Notes under the pieces: generated by a model
The model's database searches: none
Told to the model about the DNA's origin: nothing
What the model saw: only the letters and a program-made list of their open reading frames with translations
Origin: Branchiostoma floridae
Taxonomy: Eukaryota; Chordata; Leptocardii; Amphioxiformes; Branchiostomatidae
Assembly: GCF_000003815.2 (NCBI RefSeq)
Contig: NC_049985.1
Location: forward strand, 24,330,981 to 24,390,980
Length of the DNA: 60,000 nucleotides
Direction: 5' to 3'
Shown: positions 49,230 through 60,000 of the stretch, in pieces
Position numbering within the stretch: the first letter of the stretch is position 1
Layout: each line of letters opens with the position of its first letter
Made by a program: the position numbers and the translations under genes

Positions 49230-52200
49230 ATGTCGGCTCGCGCTCGGTCTGTGTATGTCCGTGGCCTGCCCGAGCTGAGCGGACTACAGGACAAAGTGTC
49301 CGGCTACTTCCAGAGCGGGAGTCTGTCAGCAGGCGGGGCTGTCACGAGGGTGAAGTTACTGGGACCTGGGCAAGCTTTGGTCACGTTTGGAGACGAAACA
49401 GGTGAGATAACAAAACAATTTTCACCTTCTTTTTCAAGCATATTAAACGTTACATGTTTTTTTCTTTACTCATTCATTGATCGATCGATCTCCACTGGGT
49501 GTTACTGAAAACAGGAAGTTAGCAGTTTCCCCCCGAAAATACTGCAAACCGCAAGAAAATTTAACATTAGGGTCAAGAACAATAATGGAGTACTCTCAAA
49601 TACAAGAGTTCGGAGACCTCGTACCTCTATGAAATATTCTGACTTTGCAAATGACAACTTCACATCTTGATGATTTATGCATGGTTATAATGTACACCAA
49701 CAATACATTAAGTTAAACATTTGGTGTATTATTGCAGCCAGTAGGTACCCAAAGTGTGAGTGATGAGGCCGATAAGTGGTCTTGATCCATTGTCCGGACT
49801 GCAGGTTGCTTAAATTCCGAGATCGAGAGGATCGGGTGTGTCAACGCGCCACACGGCCGTAGCTCTTAAACAGATCACAATGTTGACAATTCAATCATTT
49901 ACTACATGTACTTAGAAGAAATAGGACACCTCCACAGTAATTTTGAAATCTTGCCATCTTTGTTTTGTTTATTATTATCATTATTATCATTGTTTGAACC
50001 TTCGTCTGCTAATCTTCACCTGCCACAAACTACATATGTTACATGTAATTGAGTCCTATATTGGAAAACACTAAATATAGATTTTCCTCATTAAGTATGC
50101 AAATTAAGTCAAAATTTTCATGTTACACTTCATTATGTGCATCATTGCCAAAGATAACTGGAAGCTTAATATCAGTGGAAACCCATTGTTTCTATGTTCC
50201 GTTGTGCTCCTTGGAAGATTTCATATTTGAACTTTTTGTTGGTTAAACCTTTTTTTTCTTTGCATGCAGCTCACATCAGTTTTTGGGTTCCCAGAGGATG
50301 TCACCCATATAATCAAATAACTATGGCCTGACTAACGTTTATCTGCAACATAATTCAATTCCTGTTCTGAGTACCACACCTATATGCCTAGTCCCTGAGT
50401 CTTCTTCACTTGCCTACATGTAATTATGATCAGTCCCATGTGACAATAACACATTACCCCTTTGTACACCCTCCAGTTGCCCAGAATGTGCTGACCCAGC
50501 CACAACACACCCTCCAGGGGACCAGGATTAAGGTGACGGCATGTCCTCCTCACCTGGATGTTCCTGAAGAATCTGCGGAAGATACCAAAGAGACAGAAAA
50601 GGCAGCAGCAGACAAGACAGAAGAGGTGAAAGAAGATACAGTGTTGTCAGAAGAGGAGAAAAAAGTTGAACAGGAAGAAGTTGAAGGTGAGTGATAGTTA
50701 GTTTCTTGTGACATCTGCTTGTTCATTCTCCAATGCAAATCCTTGCCTATACAATGTTCTTTGGAAAGGCTTGGCTAAACCCGGATGAGGTTTCCACTTT
50801 TGTGCATATGCGTGGCCTCAAACCAGCGGTCAGCCAATCAGGGGATGACCTTACTGTTTACTTTAGGTAAAGTTGATTCCATGATTGGTTAACAGCTGGT
50901 TAGAGGCCACATCCACAAATTTTAAAGTAGGAACCTCAGCCTGGATTAGCAACATTATCCTTCCCATGGCATACTGTATAGGCTGCATAGGAGAATAGAA
51001 TGTGTTATGATATGGGCTTTTAAAAATACACTTTAGAGGAAAAAATTTGAATATTCCAAGTGCTCAACCTGAAGAGTTGCTCAATCTATCTTTATCTATG
51101 TTTTTGTGAGTCAATTTTCTGAGAAATTCTAAAACCTTGGCATTATGTTTGATAAGTTTTCTTACCACAGCTGCAAATCTATTCGCTTTAGCTGAATAAC
51201 AGTTGGTGTACCTTTGATCAGGTGATCCTTACCAAAGACATTGCGCCACAGTATTGCAACAACATTGGATGGGCAAAGTCCATTGCACTTAGTTATACTT
51301 GTATGTTAAGATACCTATTCTACATTCAACATGATTTTTTGGAGGTAAAGTTTTTTACGTTACAACATGCAGTTCATATTTGTGATTTAAATAACTTTTA
51401 ATCAGATGAATGAGTTCTTATGGAGTAATTTCAATCACCATTTACATTGTAACATGTCAATAAGTCAAAGTTCAAGACCACCACAGAATGATTGTTTACT
51501 AATGAAATATTTTTCTCAAGCAAGCAATATTGTTATATATATATCCATCATATTATTATGTTTTTGTTTAATTCTACAAATTGGTTGACTGTAGAATTGC
51601 TTTCCTATCATCATTGATGAAAATATTCTATCTTAAGATTATAATATTATCTAAGTCATATACATTACAATTATAAAAATACCTTATCTTAAGACATATG
51701 AAATAAAATGTCTTTAAATCTATAGCTGTGGAAACAAAGTCACAGGGAAGTGTCAAAGACTTGCTGAAGAGGTTCCAGTCACCTAAACCAATGCCACCAA
51801 AGGTCAAAGGTATATTACAGATGAGTTTTACCTTTCAACTTGAATTGTGGCTAACATTTCCAACTGACTAACTAACTAACTTGCAAATGATTCCTTTTTA
51901 AGGTGCTGGAATTGTGCTTTTCATCAGACTTGGGTTTCAATATTCAATTTGATAATAAGTTAGAGGAAAGATTGAGATGAAATTATGGCAAAAAGTATTT
52001 AGTATATAATCTCATCTTTCTGAAACATCTTTCAAATAATTTTGATGGTTGGATAATCAAATGAGATGTGATCTTAAACTAACTCAATAAAGAATACCAA
52101 ATCAGGCTGGTGAATGTAACTAAATGTACATTTTGTTAGTGCTTAAATTAGTTATAGGACAAATTTTAGAGTAAGAATACTCCTTTAGCGTGAATTCACA

Positions 52201-55200
52201 ATTCATCTTAGACTTAGTAGGATGTCATAGCTCCTATATGGAATAACATTTTTTCATGTTTTAGCTACAGCATTACAGCCAGAGGTTGTCAAGGAACCAC
52301 CATCAATAGCAAAGCTCCCAAGAGACCACAGTTCAGACTCTGATTACGCAACGCCTCCAGAGTCTCCAACCCCCAAGCGTCTGCCTGTCAATGTCTGCCA
52401 CGAGAGAAAAATTGATGAAACCAAACCTGTAATAGTCAACAGCCTCTTGGTGCAAAAGCAAGCAAATGAAGTCTCATCTGATTCAGATGCAGCATCACAG
52501 CATGTCCCACAACTGATGGCTGAATCTTGTCTGTTTGAGACTCTTACAGAGACAGGTCATCCTGAAGATGATTCTCCAAGAATGATGGGTCCATCAACTC
52601 CGCCTGAGATCTTTCTGAAAAAACCCAAGCCACTTGTGCTCCCAAAACCTTACCCAAAACCAACCACCAGCTCAACAGCACCCAAGGAGACAACAGCAAC
52701 TTCCCTTCAACATGCAAACACAGAGGGTGAATCAATTGGAAATAAGCAACAAGAACACCATCCAAAACCAACCCCCATACCTGCAGTTACCACAGAGGCA
52801 ACTGTTACCGCAGCTTCCTCTCAACATCCAGACATGTACACAGCATCGATAGATCAGCCGCAACAGCCTTTTTTGAAGCCGGCAACTTCGTCTTCAGCAT
52901 CCACTGAAACATCATCAGATTCCCATCAACATCCAAACCTGCCTAGTGGATCAACAGGAGAACAGCCACGTGCAAGTCCAGCTACCACATCCTCGGAGCC
53001 TGGTGGAGCAATGTCGGCTTCCCTTCAAGCTCAACAACCAAACCTGTCAATTGCATCTAGAGAGGACCATCCACTAGAGTCAAACCCAATCCCAACTACC
53101 ACATCCTCAGTGCCTTGTGGACCAACACCAGCTTCCCCTCAACAACCAAATCTGACCAACACATCAAGAGGAGACCTTCTACAACAACCACATCTAAATC
53201 CAAGCATCACACCTTCAGTGCCTAGTGGAACAACATTAGCTTCCGCTCAACAACCAAATGTGCCCAATGCTCCAAGAGTAGACATTCCACAACAGCCACA
53301 TCCAAACATGACCACTGCATCTTCAGAACCAAGGACAGCACTGCCTTCCCCTCAACACCCAAACCTGCCTAATACCAGGGACCAACCACAACAGCTTCAT
53401 CCAATACCACAGTCTACGTCCTCAGTTACCACTGAGGCAACCAGAATTTCATCTCAACCTTCAAGCATACCAAATATGCCAATGGAAGATCAGATGCAAC
53501 AGCCTCATCCAAGCCCAACCACCATATCTTCTGTTCCCACAGGGACAACATCGCCTTTCCCTCAACAACCAAATCTGCTCGATGCACCAAGGGAAGACCT
53601 TCCACAACAGCCTCACCCAGTCACCACATCTTCAGCACCTGGGACAGCATCACCTTCCCCTCTATACCCAAACCTGCCCAGTACATCCATGGGAGGGTAT
53701 CCACAACCACAACATGGACCATTTTATCATTGGCCTCCTCCTCCACATATGGGAATGATGTACCCTAGACCACCACTCTACCCACCCCAACTACCAGGCT
53801 CACAGGCACATTTTATGACTCCTGGAGTAAGAATGCCCTATGGAGACCCTAGGCATGGCTTTCCTTGGGCTGGAATAGGCAGCATTCCTCCATCTGGTGT
53901 CCAATTTCAAGATCAAGGTCATCCACCATCAGGCCCCCAGTCTGCGTTTTTTCCGCAAGCATCACATCACACTACTGGTGGACCTCAGCAAGCACACTAC
54001 ATGTTTCCTGGACAACCAGCAAGCAGCATTCCTCTTACCGCAGCAAGATCGTCACCATCGTCGGAAGTTCTGCACCCCTATCATCATCAGCCTACATCAT
54101 CACAATCACCTAGCTGGGGGTCACCAAGAACTGGTTCTCCAGTAAGCCTTCCCTTGCCACAGCAAGACAGGAACAGAGGCTGTGACTACCTCCCTGACCA
54201 GGCATCTTCTGTACATTCCAGACAAACTCCAACAGACCTGATGAGTGTTTGGAGTGATGGAGAGTCAACATTTGTAGATGCTTCGGATTCCGTCAGCAAT
54301 GTCGGAAGTATGGCTTCCGATGCTGACAGTTTTGTCACGTCACAGGGAAGGAACGAAGCGACAAGGCCATTGGGTGCTGCAGCGAAAAGTGACCACCATC
54401 CCTCTTACAAGGAGAGAAACAGAAAGGACGCAAAGCTGAAACGTAAAGCTCCATATACCATGTCAAGGGGAGCGAGCAAAACAGACGTACAAGCCAAGAA
54501 ACCATTCGTTGGGCTGAGTCGCAGTATCGTAGTCTCTGGGTTTACATCCGCTCCTGATGTAGACTTGTTGGGTCTGTACTTTGAATCTGAGAGGAGGTCA
54601 GGTGGAGGGGAGGTTGAGGAGGTCAAGGTCAGAGGTACTGATGAGGTCATCATCACATTCAAAGATCCATCAGGTGTGTGGGGTTAATGTTGTTGATGTG
54701 TAAGAATGTGTTATTATAGGATTTCAGATGTTAGCAAAACTTTTGATGTTCTCTATACTTAACACTACCTGTCACCTTTATCTGTGGGGTTACGTATTCT
54801 ATTTAAAAATTGCGTATGGAACACAACACAAGGTATTCCATATGGCCCGAGGTATGGCCCAATGGCATTGCGGAATACCCTGTTAGTGTTGTATTTTATC
54901 TATATCATATCAACCTGGGCAAATGCAAGTTTTTCGCAAAAAAGAGCATATTGTGTGACATCAATTGACGTCGTGTCAACAAGTTTATTTGTCAATTTGA
55001 ATGAAAGAGCCAGGCAAACAGTTGGACAGCTGTTAGAATTTTTGACAGCAGTACACGCAAATGAGTTCCAATTGTTTGAATCGAAATATGGAGCCCCAGG
55101 CCTGTAAAATACCGACCGGTCTGAAGACCAATATCAAAGTTTAACTTAAATACGGCCTGGGCAGAGGTATGATATGATAAGGGATATGAAGTTGATGGTT

Positions 55201-58200
55201 TCAAATTACAATGTTTTAAATATATAAATCAATTCATTAGGAATGCTGCAGTTTAAAACCACTTTCCATCAACTTGTTAATTTGCTATGGATTGTGATGA
55301 ATTTGCTACACACCAATGTAGCAAGCTAACATAATCCATTCAATTTGGTCTGATTTGTTTATTTAATAATCTAATATTTTCTATTCATGGGCTTTTCCAC
55401 AACTGTTACAGTGGATGGTATGATGAACTATGAAGGTCAACTTTTCAAGGTAACTATTTGATTGACATATGTTGTTTATGTCTTAATACCTACAGTGACA
55501 CAGCGTGTTCTGGCCCGTGAACATGTCCTTAACGGGCAGACACTTAACGTGAAGGAATTGACGTCATCTCCTGCGGAAGCCATCCTCGACACAGACATTT
55601 CTCCTCCATCAAACATCACCATCCAAGTCTCAGGCTTTACTTCCAGCCCAAATAAGGAAATGATGATGCTGTACTTTGAGAACAAGAAAAGGTCGGGAGG
55701 AGGAGAAATCGAGGACATCCAAGTCAGAGACAACAAAGTCTTTATTGTCTTCAAGGATCCCACAGGTGGGAAACAGTTATTTCATGACAACAATATGTGA
55801 ATTCAGTATTAGAGCACTCAGGGGACCCATAAAATTTTGTGTCTTTGCACAAGTTATTACTATAGACTGAGAGTTCTTTTAATGCTTTTGTCAATGGGGG
55901 AAAATTAGACCACCAAAAAGAGACCACCAAGAAGAAGCCAGGTGGATTTAGTGTGGAGATAGTCACCTGACATGTTTTCTTGTTCAAGTGAGTATGTTAC
56001 TATTGTTAGGGATTTTTTGGAACTTCAAGGATGTAATCATTAGGAACATGTGTGCAGCAAAGCAATTGCTGCAGTACAATTAAAAAACGAAGCACGTTTT
56101 ATGAGAATGTCACATTTTTCATATTGACAAAGTTGGCAAAAGGTCTGTGTAAAATATGTCATTTGCAAGTCTAAATAATCATGCATAAACGTTAAGGAAA
56201 CGATTTTGCTAAGAGGACAATTACAATGTATCATCAACTTGTAGCCAGGGGAATGAGTCTTTAATACACATTTCCATTTCAATGAGCCTTTAGTACACAA
56301 TGTACATTATCCCCTTTCATTTTATACATTTTATACAGTTGGCCGACATGTTCTGAGTCGTGAACATCGTCTTGATGAAACTGTTCTCAAACTGAAGGAG
56401 GTCCAGCCCAGATCACTGGATAACACTCGTCTTCTTGTCAAGGTACAAAACAACTTTATTTCTGTTTTGCTACCCTGCATTGCAATTGTGATATGCTGGT
56501 CTCTACATGATAGCCCAGTGGATTATGCTAGTGGATGAGAGATTGAGAGATCACATGACTGTTTGATTCCAGGCTTTCCAGGCTAGACGTCATAGCTTTG
56601 TCATTAGGAAAGGCACAACTTACCTCACCACACCCAGGTGTAGAAATCTGACTTTGATTGAGGTAAAAGGCAATGGAAGGAGAGGAATGTGCTCTGCTTT
56701 CCAAAACTGTGCTCTTAGGTACAGTGATTAACTGTCTCTATGGCCTCAAAAGGCCTATAAGACTTACCTAATATACGTTTTACCTAATAGTATACAATAC
56801 TGGTATTTTGATATTCACTTATTCTAGTCACAAATACATATTATTGAAGATGAAAACAGGTGCATTAGTTTCAATATATAGTTTTAGAAGAATGATGTTC
56901 ATGCATGCATATGGGTTATGATGCTTTTGTTTTTGTCTGTTGACACAATACAGGGATTCAAGGAAAGCACAACCAAAGAGACCCTCAGCCTTTACCTGGA
57001 AAACATTGGCGATGACGAAGTGATCACAATAGACTACAGCACACAGCCTGGAGTTGCCCTGGTCACATTCAACAAGATTTCCAGTATGTCTGTACATTTA
57101 TTGGTCAAACTGAATGTATAGCTGTTAACATAGTCGCATAATTCCACCAGGTGCCTTTATACCGCCACCTCAAAAACATTCTTATGGAGCCCTTCTCAAG
57201 ATTGTCTTCAACACCTAAATATATAAAATTGTATTGCATTTAGGATATTTAACATTCAGTGTTCAAGACAATCTTGGGAAGACCTCTATACTAACGTTTT
57301 TTTTGTGGTGGTGGTCACAGTAAGGTAAAACTTTAAACTTAAAGCTAATTCTAGGCTATAGGTAATTCTTCATGCTGAAAGATAAGTTGCTATCACTAAG
57401 AATAAATATAGCATGTCTGGAACCGTTTGACGCAAATCATCACACCATATCTTTTACCATATGGTTATGATATAAAAGTATGCCTTCTTTATTAAGTCCA
57501 CTTCTTTATTGCAGGCTCTGTATTATGTGACTCCCAGTATCTTCCTCAAGCATCCTATCAATAGTGGAAAGCCTTAAAGTTTGTATTTTTCTGATCTGCA
57601 GCATGCAGTTATATACCAGACTGAGTATTAAAGTCTATATATTCAATAGCAACATAACGTAGGTACTGACTGTAGCCTTTCATCCATTTCATCTTCAAGA
57701 CTTTGACAAGATGGTAACCAAGGCACAGTCCAGACTACTGGAGGGACAACAACTCACCATGGAGAGGGTCCCCGTCACTGATGCCATCATAGTGACAGGT
57801 CTGCCAGACAACGTGTCCAGAGACCTGCTGGAGTTGTACTTTGAAAGGGAGATAGGGAGCAGCGGAGGTTCTGTCACTGAGATCAAGATGGACTCTTCCA
57901 CTGGAACTGCGGTTGTCCAGTTTGATGATGCAAATAGTATGTACTAGTCTTTTCTTCTGTTTTTGGCGATGCCTCAGTGGCTTATGCCTTGTTAAATCGA
58001 AAAGCTGTAGATGTGTTTGATTGTTATTCATTATGTACTAGGTAGGTGTCAGCACAGTTTTGGGTCTCCTAGTTGCTGTTAGTGGTACTGCAGCAGAATT
58101 TCTCTTTTTCTTCTTTTTTCTGCAACTTGCCTAAGTGAGTAATTGCCACTGGATGTTAGGCAAAGTTATGATCTGCACAGCACACAAATAGGACTAATCA

Positions 58201-59908
58201 ATGACTTTTAACTAACGTTACCAATACATAATATTGAAGACAGTGCAGTTGTATGATAATTTTGAATGTACTGTAGTCGCTTTAAACGTATTAAGCTACT
58301 ATGTTGATAATATTATGTTTGTAGCAGATATAGGACTTTTTCTTGGTTTACCAAACCTATGCTGTTGTACCTGAATCGATAATGTTTTAATGATTACTCG
58401 TTATGTCCCACAAATTAAGCATTTTCAAATCTGTATGTTTCAACAGTTGAGGCAGTCGCACTCACTTTCTACCTCTCTCTTCCCTTCAGCTGTAAACAGT
58501 GTCCATCAGAAGTCCTCACACATTCTAAACAACACACCGATAAGTGTCCAACCCTACTATGAATGCCTTGGTGAAGTGGTGGACGACAACGCACCTGAAG
58601 CATTCCAAATGCCTCAACCCATTAATGTGAAGATTGAGCCTCAGTTGATTCTGTTTGTCATTGCCATGCCAAAGTTCATTGAGCAGCTTACAAGCAAGTT
58701 GGCAGAAGTTCATGCAGAAGTCGATATGTCGGTTACGGACATAGTGACAGTCTCACCAACACTGACGCCAGAGATGAAAGGAGTCCGGAAGCTGGCAAAG
58801 CAATGGGAAGACGAGAGTCGACGTTGTGTGGAACAGTTTTTCTCGCAGTTTCAAGCAACGGAAATCACCATGGCAACTCAAATTTGGGAACGTGCCAAAG
58901 ACAGATTGGAAGAGGTGTCTGAAAAGGTGAGTACATCAAACAGGAATGATGTTTGGATTGAAGGTTCTGATGATAAAGATGGCGAAGGAGCGGTTACTCT
59001 GATTGGGACCAAAGAAACTGTCAAGGAGGCAGAGCTCATCTGCAAGACCATCATCAAAGAGACAGAGGCGCTACTGAAGTGGGAAGCCTCCATCGTGACT
59101 GATCACATCGACAACATGAAAGCAGCCAAGCTTAAGATTCTTCAGCTCAACAACTTTACAGGAAAGCATCCAGATGTGGAGATCAGGTTGAACGTAGACA
59201 ACCAGAGTGTGGAGTTCAAGGGTCAGCAGGCATTGGTACAGAAGGCCAAGATTGACCTCTACGAAACAACCAATAAAATTGCTGAGGAAAGAGTCGCTCT
59301 TTCACGTGGAAAACTCTCATACTTGAAGTCAGACAAAGGAATGAAGCATCTAGAGGACAGTTTGAAGAAGAGTGATATAAAGGCTGCCTTCGCTATTGAA
59401 AATGAAGAAATTACTATTCTAGCTCAGTTTTCTGTTGAAGTAAAAGCGGCAAAGGACTTGCTGCCACAAGTTGTTTCAGAATCACCCATTGCCATTGCAG
59501 AGGAAAGTCGTGACTTGCTGACCAAGCAACGTTTTGTAACATACTCAACAAACCTCCGACAGAAGCTGTCAGTAGACATCCATGTTGCAAAAGATAAAGT
59601 GTGGGTGGTTGGAGCTGTGGAGAAGGTTGTTGCCGCATCAAAGGACATCAAAGCTTACATCGCCACAAACACTATTGTTACCATCAATATGGATGTTACA
59701 GAAGGAGAGGCAAAGTACCTGGACTGTTACCGCAGTTCGGCTGTCAAAGACGTGGAGAAAAACCACGCAGAACAACTGGTGAAGGTCATGATAGGCCAGG
59801 GGAAACTGACTGTGAAGGGGACCAAGGATGGAACACAGAGCGCTAAGAAGCAACTGCAGGTGCTTATTGACGATGTTACAACAGGCACCATGAACATCAC
59901 AAAGCCAG
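49230..59908 (+). CDS. PARP14: PARP14-like protein, 5' part (3' end beyond window)
   Basis: Exons 49230-49401, 50477-50686, 51726-51809, 52265-54673, 55496-55765, 56339-56442, 56954-57083, 57700-57936, 58490-59908 join in frame to about 1678 residues, with the last donor (AAGCCAG/gtcagc) still open. Five RRMs (about 5-85, 905-982, 995-1072, 1078-1150, 1155-1225) are followed by at least four KH-like modules (about 1245-1678). A Pro/Gln/Ser/Thr-rich linker of about 720 residues separates RRM1 from RRM2. Vertebrate PARP14 has RRMs, KH modules, macrodomains, WWE and an ADP-ribosyltransferase domain, and acts in ADP-ribosylation tied to interferon and STAT signalling. The macro and catalytic parts are outside this window, so a PARP10-like protein or a second RING-Deltex paralogue cannot be excluded. 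The ATG at 49230 (AAAAATGTCGG) is the first in frame before RRM1. Confidence 0.8.
50770..50953. mobile_element. foldback MITE in intron 2
   Basis: The left arm (GGCTAAACCCGGATGAGGTT ... GTGGCCTCAAACCAGC) and right arm (GCTGGTTAGAGGCCAC ... GAACCTCAGCCTGGATTAGC) are imperfect inverted repeats of about 65 bp with a loop of about 60 bp. Noncoding. Confidence 0.7.
52265..54673 (+). CDS. long Pro/Gln/Ser/Thr-rich exon of the PARP14-like gene
   Basis: A 2409-bp exon, phase 1 at both ends, acceptor GTTTTAG. Its first part is acidic/Ser-Pro (DYATPPESPTPKR). The middle carries about ten loose repeats of roughly 35 residues built on QQPNLPN, DLPQQPHP and TSSVPSGTT. Next comes a Pro/His/Gly/Tyr-rich stretch (GPFYHWPPPPHMG, MYPRPPLYPPQLPG), then a basic segment and the first strands of RRM2 (SIVVSGFTSAPDVDLLGLYF). 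Composition predicts disorder. I know of no comparable linker in vertebrate PARP14. Confidence 0.85.
54771..54796 (+). mobile_element. solo MITE end, CACCTTTATCTG family
   Basis: GTCACCTTTATCTGTGGGGT matches the ends at 32568 and 39213. No partner end was found downstream, so the copy is truncated. It lies in intron 4 of the PARP14-like gene. Confidence 0.5.
55496..57936 (+). CDS. RRM-array exons (RRM2 end to RRM5)
   Basis: Four exons (55496-55765, 56339-56442, 56954-57083, 57700-57936). RRM3 reads ITIQVSGFTSSPNKEMMMLY, RSGGGEIEDI, FIVFKDPTG; RRM4 LLVKGFKESTTKETLSLYLE, VALVTFNK; RRM5 IIVTGLPDNVSRDLLELYFE, SSGGSVTEIKM, AVVQFDDAN. The tails (RVLAREHVLNGQTLNV, HVLSREHRLDETVLKL) complete each module in the next exon. 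RRM4 lacks the SGGG loop of the others, so it may have lost part of the binding surface. Confidence 0.85.
57161..57313. mobile_element. foldback element in intron 7
   Basis: AAGATTGTCTTCAACACCTAAAT is mirrored, with a small insertion, by ATTTAGGA...TGTTCAAGACAATCTT, and the outer CCGCCACCTC by GTGGTGGTGG-like sequence. AT-rich loop, noncoding. Confidence 0.6.
58490..59908 (+). CDS. KH-like repeat exon of the PARP14-like gene
   Basis: A 1419-bp exon after acceptor TCCCTTCAG. After completing RRM5 (HILNNTPISVQPYYECLG) it carries successive alpha-beta modules of KH type, recognisable by V.I.G (VTLIGTKETVKEAELIC, VEFKGQQALVQKAKIDL, VWVVGAVEKVVAASKDI, LTVKGTKDGTQSAKKQL). These degenerate KH folds lack a clear GXXG loop, as in PARP14. 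If the donor at 59908 is not used the frame stops at 59976, but AAGCCAG/gtcagc in phase 1 favours continuation. Confidence 0.8.
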
Positions 59909-60000
59909 GTCAGCTTCGTTTCATCAAATATTTCTTTGTCACTGTTGCATGGTTTATATTCAGAAGAAGCTTTTGAAAGTTTGCTTGTTTTTACTAATTT

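Noticed and set aside
55411-55451. Small exon candidate between RRM2 halves (reads VDGMMNYEGQLFK)
   Set aside because: It has both splice dinucleotides but ends in phase 0, while the next exon needs phase 1, so inclusion would break RRM2.

Overview
This looks like metazoan nuclear DNA. Genes are split into many exons by GT-AG introns, intergenic space is AT-leaning, and every 1-2 kb holds an inverted-repeat element, a LINE scrap or a microsatellite. The mix of a Deltex/PARP14-type immune locus, Tnp2-type transposase, BEN-domain gene and dense MITEs suggests an invertebrate deuterostome, most likely amphioxus (Branchiostoma). That species call is inference, not read from a marker. Exon boundaries were built by hand from splice consensus and phase. 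All four assembled reading frames join without a stop or phase clash.

Layout. 1-4.6 kb: no host gene found, one decayed LINE reverse-transcriptase fragment. 4.67-14.62 kb (minus): an 11-exon, 579-residue BEN-domain gene with a coiled coil and a coding 30-bp minisatellite. 15.25-24.57 kb (plus): a 12-exon, 1024-residue Tnp2/CACTA-type transposase-like gene, divergent from the BEN gene across about 630 bp. 24.6-29.4 kb: little recognised. 29.47-29.81 kb (minus): the first coding exon of a C2-domain protein whose other exons were not found. 29.8-33.4 kb: LINE 3' end, MITEs and tandem repeats.

33.50-48.73 kb (minus): a 6-exon, 1181-residue protein with the order RRM, KH-like modules, macrodomain, RING, Deltex C-terminal domain. 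Its 9.5-kb first intron holds a pogo-like element, a tRNA-derived SINE and a 4.46-kb element with terminal inverted repeats of about 170 bp. 49.23 kb to the window end (plus): the 5' part of a PARP14-like gene with five RRMs, a very long Pro/Gln/Ser/Thr-rich linker and a KH-like series. Macro and catalytic domains would lie beyond the window.

The last two genes form the main system. They are head to head, with start codons about 500 bp apart. The shared interval holds a perfect IRF-type GAAAGTGAAA site and a kappaB-like site. This recalls the vertebrate PARP9/DTX3L bidirectional promoter with PARP14 nearby. Here, however, the ADP-ribose-binding macrodomain and the RING-Deltex ubiquitin ligase are fused in one chain.
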